A stretch of DNA of 17,091 nucleotides from assembly GCA_964485045.1 (NCBI GenBank), contig CAZAGO010000014.1:1-17091 (forward strand), written 5' to 3'. Below the pieces are notes generated by a model, which saw only the letters and a program-made list of their open reading frames with translations, was not told the origin of the DNA and searched no databases. This document shows, one piece after another, positions 1 through 5,814 of this stretch. The position numbers and the translations under genes are program-made. The number at the start of each line of letters is the position of its first letter. Positions within the stretch are counted from its first letter, which is position 1. This DNA is from CAZAGO01 sp964485045. GTDB taxonomy: Archaea; Nanobdellota; Nanobdellia; Pacearchaeales; GW2011-AR1.

Positions 1-869
1 AATGAAAAAATATGGTTGCCTAGAAGAATACCATAATTTTCAAGAGGAAAATAAAGAAAAATAAGAAGAAGAACAATAAAACTAATTAAAAAAACAGGGA
101 TGAAAGGTATTCCTTTTTTTATCCTTACAAATTTAAGATGTTTTTTTAAGAAAGTTATTTCTCTTTTATCAACACCATCCCATTTTGCTTTAATAATCCT
201 TTTTCCAACTTTAACATCGCTATAAAGCCAATCTCCTTCTGTTAATTCCAAAGTTTTAACATTAAAAATCATACCTCCCTCTTCCACCGCTTTAGAATAA
301 ATATAAAGAAAAGGGAACAAAACTAAAATAATTGAAAAATAAAAAAATGTATGCTCTAAGAAGCTTAAAAGAAAAATAATTATAAATAAAATAAAAGAAA
401 CATAAAAAAGTTTCTTATTCAATTTAAATTGTTTTGAAAACTCTTTCTTAAAAGATTTAAAATTTTTTAACATTAAGACAATGCTATAAAAAATACCATA
501 AATAGATCCTACAATGAAAAAAATTGATAAAAAAAGAATATAAATTTTAACGTTAGTAATAAAATTATTTGAAAAAGGAAGAATTGCTCCTAATGCAATC
601 ATGAGCTTCGCATCTCCTCCAGCAAATATTCTCAAATAATAAAAAAGATTACCTATTAAAAAAAAGATTATCAATCCAATAAGACCCTGATAAAAAAAAA
701 TAAATCCTTCATCTAAAAAAAAACTATAAAAAAATCTTATTCCTACTGCAAAGATAATTAAAGAGAAATTTAACCAATTTGCAACTTCTCTTTTTTTTAT
801 ATCTTGTATACTTGCAAAAATCATCCAAAAAAATCCTAAAAGAACTAAAAAGATTATTCCTTGATGCAT
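1..869 (-). CDS. Prepilin peptidase, A24 family (PibD/FlaK-like), 3' end cut by window edge
   Basis: A membrane aspartyl protease that should remove class III signal peptides from the pilin-like proteins encoded just upstream. I translated it by hand from the ATG at 869; it stays open for 289 codons to the left edge. Two features mark the family: Asp23 in SIQDIKKREVANW, after the first helix, and Asp86 in the AGGDAKLM stretch, the GxGD-type second catalytic site. Several hydrophobic helices surround these. A soluble segment near the C-terminus (GDWLYSDVKVGKR) is followed by GIPFIPVFLISF and a last helix, the ending I associate with archaeal A24 enzymes, so probably only a few residues are missing. 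Its position after the pilin genes supports the call. The family assignment is firm; the split between archaellum-type and pilus-type enzyme is not. Confidence 0.88.
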   Translation of the reverse strand, partial: MHQGIIFLVLLGFFWMIFASIQDIKKREVANWLNFSLIIFAVGIRFFYSFFLDEGFIFFYQGLIGLIIFFLIGNLFYYLRIFAGGDAKLMIALGAILPFSNNFITNVKIYILFLSIFFIVGSIYGIFYSIVLMLKNFKSFKKEFSKQFKLNKKLFYVSFILFIIIFLLSFLEHTFFYFSIILVLFPFLYIYSKAVEEGGMIFNVKTLELTEGDWLYSDVKVGKRIIKAKWDGVDKREITFLKKHLKFVRIKKGIPFIPVFLISFIVLLLIFLYFPLENYGILLGNHIFS

Positions 870-901
870 AACCAATAAAAGAAATTATAGCTTATAAAAT
901 C

Positions 902-1021
902 TTATTTTTCAGAAAAAGAAAGGGTTCTTGCTCTTCCCCCTTTTTTATAAGGGTGTTTCTTTTTTTCCTTAAACTTTCTTCCCTTCTTATTCCTTTGTTC
1001 CGAATCCGAATGAGAACCCAT
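902..1021 (-). CDS. Possible 39-aa lysine/arginine-rich small protein
   Basis: A short open frame from ATG at 1021 to TAA at 902, filling most of the gap between the pilin-like gene (stop 1034) and the prepilin peptidase (start 869). The product begins MGSHSDSEQRNKKGRKF and is strongly basic (about one third Lys/Arg), with no membrane segment and no cysteine. No clear Shine-Dalgarno sequence precedes it. A run of seven T on the minus strand directly after the pilin stop could end transcription before it. I recognise no family. It may be a nucleic-acid-binding peptide or chance coding in an intergenic stretch; the composition, unlike a random AT-rich frame, is the only argument for it. Confidence 0.35.
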   Translation of the reverse strand: MGSHSDSEQRNKKGRKFKEKKKHPYKKGGRARTLSFSEK

Positions 1022-1025
1022 TTTA

Positions 1026-1032
1026 TAAAAAA
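1026..1032 (-). terminator. T-run after pilin-like gene
   Basis: On the minus strand, seven consecutive T lie immediately after the TAG stop of the eight-cysteine pilin-like gene. Archaeal intrinsic termination uses T-rich tracts without a hairpin. This could separate the abundant pilin transcript from the peptidase gene, with read-through serving the latter. Confidence 0.35.
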
Positions 1033-1033
1033 A

Positions 1034-1474
1034 CTAGATACAATAATCACCTAAAGAATCTGAAATTGTTTTTTCACCTACAATTTTAATCTTTTCTTTG
1101 GTATTTGAAAGAGTATATTCCCAGCTTGCACAATATGTTACTTGTTTACACTTTTGACTCAAACTAGAACAAGATTGAATACCATAGGAACTAAAATCTT
1201 TCAAAGAAGATAATATGTAGCAAGTAACTCCTTTATAAGTATTTGTTCCATCAGTTAATTCTCTTTTAGCAGAACAATAAGCGTATTGATTTTCTGAATT
1301 ACAAGCAGTTTGACAGGCTTTCGATATAGTATCAATATTTTCTTTCTCTCCAAACCATGGAACAATTTTATTCCAACCAAGCATAAAACCGAGTACTAGA
1401 ATTACAAGAACTGCAAGCCCAAGCATAATCAATATTATTGCGTTTATACTTAACCCTTGAGCTTTATTATTCAT
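1034..1474 (-). CDS. Type IV pilin-like protein with class III signal peptide and eight cysteines
   Basis: A 146-aa secreted pilin-like subunit. The N-terminus reads MNNKAQGLSINAIILIML: a short basic leader, a likely prepilin peptidase site before Gln6 (KA/QG), then about 25 hydrophobic residues to Trp34 that would form the filament core helix. The remaining ~110 residues contain eight cysteines, an even number consistent with disulfides stabilising an exported domain. The start is supported by AGAGGAT five bases upstream of the ATG. It has its own TATA-like promoter (1511-1520), separate from the overlapping operon ahead of it, and a T-run after the stop. That is the arrangement expected of a more strongly expressed major subunit, though this is inference. 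No closer family name is recognised. Confidence 0.82.
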   Translation of the reverse strand: MNNKAQGLSINAIILIMLGLAVLVILVLGFMLGWNKIVPWFGEKENIDTISKACQTACNSENQYAYCSAKRELTDGTNTYKGVTCYILSSLKDFSSYGIQSCSSLSQKCKQVTYCASWEYTLSNTKEKIKIVGEKTISDSLGDYCI

Positions 1475-1479
1475 TTTTT

Positions 1480-1520
1480 ATCCTCTTTTGATAAAACCTA
1501 GAAGCCAGTGCTATTTAAAA
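1480..1520 (-). promoter_or_regulatory. Promoter and Shine-Dalgarno of the pilin-like gene
   Basis: On the minus strand, TTTTAAATAG at 1520-1511 fits an archaeal TATA box about 37 nt before the ATG at 1474, predicting a short leader. AGAGGAT (1486-1480) then sits five bases before the start. This is one of the few strong Shine-Dalgarno sites in the window. Confidence 0.5.
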
Positions 1521-1529
1521 ACATTTCTC

Positions 1530-1862
1530 TCACTCCAAAGAATATTCTATTTTTATCCCTTTTATATTACAAATAAGCTTATTTTGAGAATCAATAGAAA
1601 ATTTATTACCAAGAAAATTTTCCTCTTTATTTAACAAAACTTTCTCTTTTGATGCATCGGAAGAGTACCCTAAATTTTTATAAAAATAATATTGTTCTAT
1701 TGGAACAAGGCACTGTTCAATTTCTCCGATTCTATTTAAATCATAATACTTCTCTTGCCCAAAAGAAAAAAATTCAAAATTGACAAAAGTCAAAACACAA
1801 AGAAAAATAACACCTATTACTAGAATTACTATGGGAACTTCTGCATGAGAATTTTTAATCAT
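1530..1862 (-). CDS. Small pilin-like exported protein
   Basis: A 110-aa protein with a single N-terminal hydrophobic helix. I start it at the ATG at 1862, four codons inside the longest frame (which opens with TTG at 1874), because GGAGGG lies immediately upstream of that ATG. The first residues MIKNSHAEVPIVILVIGV resemble a class III leader (HA/EV) followed by the hydrophobic core; the soluble part is ~80 residues with two cysteines. The gene overlaps the end of the preceding gene by 8 nt and is the last of the overlapping pilin operon. A minor pilin role is inferred from the signal and position. Confidence 0.72.
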   Translation of the reverse strand: MIKNSHAEVPIVILVIGVIFLCVLTFVNFEFFSFGQEKYYDLNRIGEIEQCLVPIEQYYFYKNLGYSSDASKEKVLLNKEENFLGNKFSIDSQNKLICNIKGIKIEYSLE

Positions 1863-2418
1863 TTTTCCCTCCAATTATTGAAAGAAATTCGGCAAAGCCG
1901 AAAACATGGTAATTTTTATAAGAGTTATAAAAATAAGAAGTCAATTCAATGCTAACTTTTTTATTTTCTTTTTCAAAAAAGTAAGTATGATAAAGTTCTT
2001 CATGATTAAATTGAGATAAACCCAATTGAACTAAAAACCCTTCAATTGCATTAAAATTTGAATAAATCTTTTCTTCTTTTTCTTTTCCTTCTAAAGATTC
2101 ATAAATATTAATCTCTCCTTTTGAAAAGTCTATATTTTCTCGTCTAGAAAGAGAATTTAAAAAAGAGTCTATTTCTTTATTACTTAATTCAGAAAACTCT
2201 CCTACAAAAGCCTCCTTAAGAATTTGTTCATTTTTTAGAAAGTATCCGGAAAAAGATTTTGCGATAAGAAGATCTTGCGATCTATAAAAAGAAATCTCGG
2301 TATCAAAAATATTAAATTGTATAAGAAAAAGAGGAATGGATAGAATAAGAATAATAATTACTGTGGCAACCATCCAAGAGATTGTATCACTTATCTGTGC
2401 TTTTTTTGAATTATACAT
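1855..2418 (-). CDS. Pilin-like exported protein (KKAQ class III signal)
   Basis: A 187-aa protein when started at ATG 2418; a TTG seven codons upstream is possible, but the ATG puts the leader MYNSKKAQISDTISWM in the normal place. The KKA/Q site is followed by a ~25-residue hydrophobic helix (VATVIIILILSIPLFLI) and a charged ~150-residue domain rich in Glu, Lys, Phe and Tyr with no cysteine. It overlaps the upstream gene by 8 nt and the downstream gene by 8 nt, so the three are probably translationally coupled. By signal and position it is a minor pilin or pilus-associated protein; the globular domain is not one I recognise. Confidence 0.74.
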   Translation of the reverse strand: MYNSKKAQISDTISWMVATVIIILILSIPLFLIQFNIFDTEISFYRSQDLLIAKSFSGYFLKNEQILKEAFVGEFSELSNKEIDSFLNSLSRRENIDFSKGEINIYESLEGKEKEEKIYSNFNAIEGFLVQLGLSQFNHEELYHTYFFEKENKKVSIELTSYFYNSYKNYHVFGFAEFLSIIGGKND

Positions 2419-2917
2419 TTTTTTCGGTCTTTCTAACACAAGCAGTTATTTTTAAAGTGTAAATTTTTTCGTTTGCAAAAGCATGTATACTTCTTTCTTC
2501 ACAAAAAGGAAATTTTTCTTTTTTAGAATCTAAAAAATTAAAGTTAGCATTCTCTTTCAAATTAAAATTTCCAGAAGCAAAAAAATTAAGAGTATCTTTT
2601 TTGTCATCTAAAAAAAGAATTGAAACAAAAAATTGATCGTTATTCCAATCTTTAAAATTTTCAACTTGAAAGTTTAACCCACAAGATCTTAAGAGAGTTT
2701 CATTAGAGAGAAGGATTTCGCCTTTTTCATTTATTAAACTTGGAAAAATTTTTCCTCCTTGTACAACGCAATCAGCCATTTTTTCTGTTAAAAAAAGTGC
2801 TTCCATTTCTCGAACATCAAGAGGTTTACCATATAAAGAATAAACAATAGAAACTATTGCAAAAGTTATTATAAATAAAATCAAAAACCAATAAACGGAA
2901 ACAATTTTATCAGTCAT
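2411..2917 (-). CDS. Pilus-operon single-pass membrane protein with MADC motif
   Basis: A 168-aa protein with an N-terminal membrane helix (residues ~8-30, VYWFLILFIITFAIVSIVYSL) after only seven residues (MTDKIVS). It lacks the KA/Q processing site of its neighbours, so it may remain uncleaved. The outer domain has the segment EKMADCVVQGG near residue 48 and Cys near residues 79 and 139 and at the C-terminus. The same MADC string occurs in the large protein encoded at 3323-4048. The start ATG overlaps the upstream TGA (ATGA). I know similar N-termini only as conserved hypothetical proteins of DPANN pilus clusters. A minor pilin or assembly factor is the inference. Confidence 0.72.
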   Translation of the reverse strand: MTDKIVSVYWFLILFIITFAIVSIVYSLYGKPLDVREMEALFLTEKMADCVVQGGKIFPSLINEKGEILLSNETLLRSCGLNFQVENFKDWNNDQFFVSILFLDDKKDTLNFFASGNFNLKENANFNFLDSKKEKFPFCEERSIHAFANEKIYTLKITACVRKTEKNV

Positions 2918-3321
2918 TTGATTTCCTCTAATTTATTTGGTTTAATTATTTCAAAAGAATATTCATTTCCATCTGTAGAATAAAAAAACTCTTTGCTCAA
3001 AGGAGCATCATTAAAAAAAGAATAAGAATATCCTCCATTTTCTCTAAGTTTAACTGTTACAACATTTCCTTCAACCAAAACTATTTTACCATTATAATCT
3101 TTGCTTTTTTTTAAAATTGCACTTTGCATATCTATTGCTAAATTCATTCCGGGTTTTGCAGCATCAATAGCTAAGGCAATCTTTTTTGCATATGCTTCTT
3201 CAACTGAACCAATATTATTTGCTTTTACAAAGATAAAAAGAGCTAAAATTGAAAAAAAAGCAATATTCAAAATTATAAAAATTATATTCTCTGTTAAAAG
3301 CTCTGCCTTCTTATTTTTCAT
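2914..3321 (-). CDS. Pilin-like protein (NKKAE class III signal)
   Basis: A 135-aa protein beginning MKNKKAELLTENIIFIIL: a basic leader, a predicted cleavage site KA/E, and a hydrophobic helix running to about residue 33 (ILALFIFVKA). The ~100-residue remainder has no cysteine and looks beta-rich (IVLVEGNVVTVKL). It starts 1 nt after the stop of the upstream gene and ends in an ATGA overlap with the next. The signal and the tight operon make it a minor pilin candidate. No named family is recognised. Confidence 0.75.
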   Translation of the reverse strand: MKNKKAELLTENIIFIILNIAFFSILALFIFVKANNIGSVEEAYAKKIALAIDAAKPGMNLAIDMQSAILKKSKDYNGKIVLVEGNVVTVKLRENGGYSYSFFNDAPLSKEFFYSTDGNEYSFEIIKPNKLEEIK

Positions 3322-3322
3322 T

Positions 3323-4048
3323 TTAAGGAATTGTTACAAACGAATAGCAACCCATAGAAGAAGATTTGCTTCTTTCTAAGATCATAGGAGGAATGCTTTT
3401 TTCAGTATACCCCCCAGGAACGAGTTTTAAGCCTATTCCAGACTTACTTCTTCCAGTATAAATACCATAAATCTTCTCTAAACTTATTTCTGAAGAAATA
3501 GGATTAAAATTTCCAAAAGAAGAATAAAAGTATTCCCAATAAGTTTGAACTTCATTTCTTTTAGTATTTTTTAAATAAGCATAAAATTCTTCACTTGTAA
3601 TTTTTTCTATTTTGGAAAGAGTTTTAGAATCGAATGCTATTTCCACACAAGTAGCACAAACAATTTCCCCTCCCAAGGACCAATCTACATAATCTTTTTT
3701 CCCTTCTCCAAACATCCACCAACAATCAGCCATTTCATCTGCAATTACTTTCATTATCTGCTCTTTGCCTCCATCTTTAGCACTCAAATCAATTTTAATA
3801 TTTGTCTTAGCATTAAAATTGCTACAAGAATCCCCTCCAGATATACAAATATAATTCGTTTTACAATCAATTTCGCTAAAAAAACTTGTTTTAGATTTAA
3901 CTTGTATAGAATTTTGACAAATTTGTTTTTCAGATAGCTCTTGAAAATTTAACTGGTATATAAAAAATAATAAAACTGCAAAACTCACAAGTAAAATAAT
4001 CAAAAGAACTATTTGTTGAGTAGTTAGCTCAGCTCTCTTATATTTCAA
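3323..4048 (-). CDS. Large pilin-like protein with class III signal, TTG start
   Basis: A 241-aa protein whose first residues, MKYKRAELTTQQIVLLIILL, give a class III leader (RA/E) and a core helix to about residue 32. The initiator is TTG at 4048. No in-frame ATG occurs before the middle of the protein, GGGGG stands eight bases upstream, and the TTG overlaps the TGA stop of a 34-aa upstream gene (TTGA), so coupling decides the start. The soluble domain has about nine cysteines and the segment ADEMADCWWMFGEGKKDY near residues 103-120. It is the first large gene of the operon and is probably a pilus tip or initiating subunit. That role is inference; the protein resembles conserved DPANN hypotheticals. 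Confidence 0.77.
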   Translation of the reverse strand: MKYKRAELTTQQIVLLIILLVSFAVLLFFIYQLNFQELSEKQICQNSIQVKSKTSFFSEIDCKTNYICISGGDSCSNFNAKTNIKIDLSAKDGGKEQIMKVIADEMADCWWMFGEGKKDYVDWSLGGEIVCATCVEIAFDSKTLSKIEKITSEEFYAYLKNTKRNEVQTYWEYFYSSFGNFNPISSEISLEKIYGIYTGRSKSGIGLKLVPGGYTEKSIPPMILERSKSSSMGCYSFVTIP

Positions 4049-4149
4049 CTTAGAACCCCCAATCTTTTAAACATAAAATAAATTCCTAATAAAACGATTG
4101 TAAAAAAAACTAACCAAAGAAGTTTTTTAAACAAAATCTCCATATCCAT
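4045..4149 (-). CDS. 34-aa one-helix mini-protein, first gene of the pilin operon
   Basis: A very short gene read directly from the sequence: MDMEILFKKLLWLVFFTIVL, then LGIYFMFKRLGVLS and TGA. One hydrophobic helix (~residues 10-26) is flanked by basic residues on both sides (KK before, KR after). AGGA sits five bases before the ATG at 4149, and the TGA stop overlaps the TTG start of the next gene. Both points argue for real translation. It has no typical class III site. The arrangement recalls the two mini-proteins behind the TadC-like gene at 5506-5785. It may be a small pilus subunit or a membrane assembly peptide; function unknown. Confidence 0.65.
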   Translation of the reverse strand: MDMEILFKKLLWLVFFTIVLLGIYFMFKRLGVLS

Positions 4150-4176
4150 ATTCTTCCTAATATCTCTCCTTTTACC

Positions 4177-4212
4177 TACTTTAAGAACAAATATTAATAA
4201 ATGTTTATATTA
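4177..4212. promoter_or_regulatory. Divergent promoter region between pilin operon and exported protein
   Basis: The 104-nt gap 4150-4253 must drive transcription both ways. On the plus strand TTTATATTA at 4204-4212 fits a TATA box that would start RNA about 20 nt before the ATG at 4254. On the minus strand CTTAAAG near 4186-4180 is a weaker candidate for the operon beginning at 4149. I see no palindrome in the gap. Confidence 0.35.
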
Positions 4213-4253
4213 AAAGATAAAAAAGATTAAAAACAAGCTCTTCTTTAATATTT

Positions 4254-5492
4254 ATGGCTTTTAAAATTCCAAAAGGTTTGGAAAAAACAATCATAGGAAT
4301 AGCCAGTTCACTTATTATTTCTAGCACCCCTTTATACGCTTTAGCAAACGAAACCCAAGATATGGAAATGACCATTCCCATAAGGGCTGGTTTTGAAATT
4401 GGAAAATATAAAACAATTAGTTTAAAATATGGAAAATACTCCGAAGAAGTTTTTTTAAAAACAAATAGAGGAGAAAAAAGTTTAGAAATACATTTTGGAA
4501 TAAATGAATCTGAAACATATAGGGGTAAAAAAATAGATATCGTTAATTTAATCCCTATGGACCCGGGTTTTTCTAGACTTGTTATTTTTCTTCCAAAAAA
4601 AATGAAAATAAAAGACATTGAACAAGAGGCATATATTCTCCCTCAAGAAAAATTTGTAAAGCTAAAACCTCTTGAAAAAACAACTTTATCTAAAGAGATA
4701 TTAAAGCGAGGAGAACAGTTAATTGATAGTCTAACCCCTTTCTTTGTGATAAATCCCGTAAAAGATGCAAAAGATAAACTAATTGAATCTAGCTCAACAA
4801 GGGAAGAAGAAAAGTATTCTAAAATAGCAAAAGATTTAGAAAATTTAATTAGTGAAGAATATACTTTTAAAAAAATAGATTTTTTCCCAGTAGATCGTAT
4901 AGGTTATATTGAAAGGGAAAGAAAAATAAAAACATTATTTGAGACCTCTGAATTAGAAGGGGCGGGATACATCCAAGCTTTCCTTAGACCCGCAATAGGA
5001 AGTAATACTACTCCAGCAAGAAATACTGGAAGATGGATAAAAATAAATTTAATAATACAAGGAGAAAAACTTCTTTCTTTTATTAACAAAAATGAAATAT
5101 TCACAGAAAAAAAATCAATGGGAGATTCAAAACAAGAAGTCCTTAATTTATATGAGATTATGAAAAACAGACCAACTAGAGATATAGGTGCACACGATCC
5201 TCAAGGAAAAAGAACAATTATTTATTCCTACAACAGAGAAAATCTTTCTTTATTAAATAATAAAGAAATTTCTTCATCAAAAAATGAATTTCAAAAACAA
5301 AATATTCAAAATTTTAAAGAAAGGGTGGGCTCTAACAAACTATTTTTAGGGATAGAAAAAGATTTAAAAAAGGAAGGTTTTTCGGAAGAAACGATAATTG
5401 TAATAGAAAGCATAGGTAAAGGAAGAGCAGCTTTATGGAATTTAAAAGGATTATCTGAACAATGTAGAAAAGTAGAAGAAAGAGGATTTTAA
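4254..5492 (+). CDS. Exported protein of unknown function (412 aa, Sec signal peptide)
   Basis: A secreted protein. The N-terminus has a basic stretch (MAFKIPKGLEK), a hydrophobic core to about residue 28 and a signal-peptidase-like site ALA/N at residues 29-32, so it uses the general Sec route rather than the pilin route. Nothing later looks membrane-spanning and there is no C-terminal anchor. The mature part starts with alternating beta-like segments (residues ~37-115) and ends in charged, helical stretches; its only cysteine is near the C-terminus. I recognise no family. There is no Shine-Dalgarno. It sits alone on the plus strand between the pilin operon and the platform gene, which makes a surface or pilus-linked role possible, but only by location. 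Confidence 0.7.
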   Translation: MAFKIPKGLEKTIIGIASSLIISSTPLYALANETQDMEMTIPIRAGFEIGKYKTISLKYGKYSEEVFLKTNRGEKSLEIHFGINESETYRGKKIDIVNLIPMDPGFSRLVIFLPKKMKIKDIEQEAYILPQEKFVKLKPLEKTTLSKEILKRGEQLIDSLTPFFVINPVKDAKDKLIESSSTREEEKYSKIAKDLENLISEEYTFKKIDFFPVDRIGYIERERKIKTLFETSELEGAGYIQAFLRPAIGSNTTPARNTGRWIKINLIIQGEKLLSFINKNEIFTEKKSMGDSKQEVLNLYEIMKNRPTRDIGAHDPQGKRTIIYSYNRENLSLLNNKEISSSKNEFQKQNIQNFKERVGSNKLFLGIEKDLKKEGFSEETIIVIESIGKGRAALWNLKGLSEQCRKVEERGF

Positions 5493-5505
5493 ATTAATTA
5501 AAAAA

Positions 5506-5637
5506 CTAAATTAAAAAATTATTAAAAAAATCAATAAATTTATCTTTAAAAAAGAAAAAAACTGCTATAGAAATTATAGCAAAAACTAAAACTCCTAGTA
5601 TGATTTTTATTAAATTTGTTATAGTTAAATCGCTCAT
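5506..5637 (-). CDS. 43-aa one-helix mini-protein behind the TadC-like gene
   Basis: A short frame from ATG 5637 to TAG 5506: MSDLTITNLIKIILGVLVFA, a continued helix to FFFF at residues 27-30, and a charged tail with Lys/Asp/Asn (residues 31-43). The ATG lies 1 nt after the stop of the preceding 48-aa gene and the two point the same way as the TadC-like gene, so all three look like one operon. One hydrophobic helix of ~22 residues dominates. It has no processing site of the KA/Q type. Function unknown; a small pilus or platform accessory subunit is a guess from position. Confidence 0.6.
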   Translation of the reverse strand: MSDLTITNLIKIILGVLVFAIISIAVFFFFKDKFIDFFNNFLI

Positions 5638-5638
5638 T

Positions 5639-5785
5639 TTATCTTCTAATTAAAAGTTTTAATTTATCTATCAGATTAAAAGAACCTTCCTTTAGAAAAT
5701 AAATTGAAATCATAACTATCGCTAAAACAGCTAAAGCAATTAAAAGCCAAGAAAGATACTCTGAAACTATTCCTTTTTTATTCAT
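5639..5785 (-). CDS. 48-aa pilin-like mini-protein behind the TadC-like gene
   Basis: Starts at ATG 5785, 29 nt after the TAG of the TadC-like gene, and ends at TAA 5639, 1 nt before the next mini-gene. The beginning, MNKKGIVSEYLSWLLIALAV, has the form of a class III leader (NKKG/IVSE, with Glu at the fifth position after the putative cut) followed by a ~22-residue hydrophobic helix and a short amphipathic basic tail ending KLLIRR. After processing only ~44 residues would remain, so it would be little more than the core helix of a pilin. I have seen the N-terminal pattern in DPANN small proteins near pilus genes; no formal name is known to me. Confidence 0.68.
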   Translation of the reverse strand: MNKKGIVSEYLSWLLIALAVLAIVMISIYFLKEGSFNLIDKLKLLIRR

Positions 5786-5814
5786 ATTTTAAAAAAACTT
5801 TAAGATTAATAAAT

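Noticed and set aside
3101..3379. A 92-codon plus-strand frame
   Set aside because: It lies antisense to two pilin-like genes in their operon; its composition mirrors theirs and there is no promoter or ribosome site.
1034..4048. The pilin-like genes as archaellins of an archaellum operon
   Set aside because: No ArlF, ArlG, ArlH or ArlB-type gene is visible, and the platform and ATPase lie apart from the subunit genes; a pilus is the simpler reading.
4205..4618. A 137-codon minus-strand frame over the start of the exported protein gene
   Set aside because: It is antisense to a gene with a good signal peptide and promoter, and it would cross the divergent promoter region.
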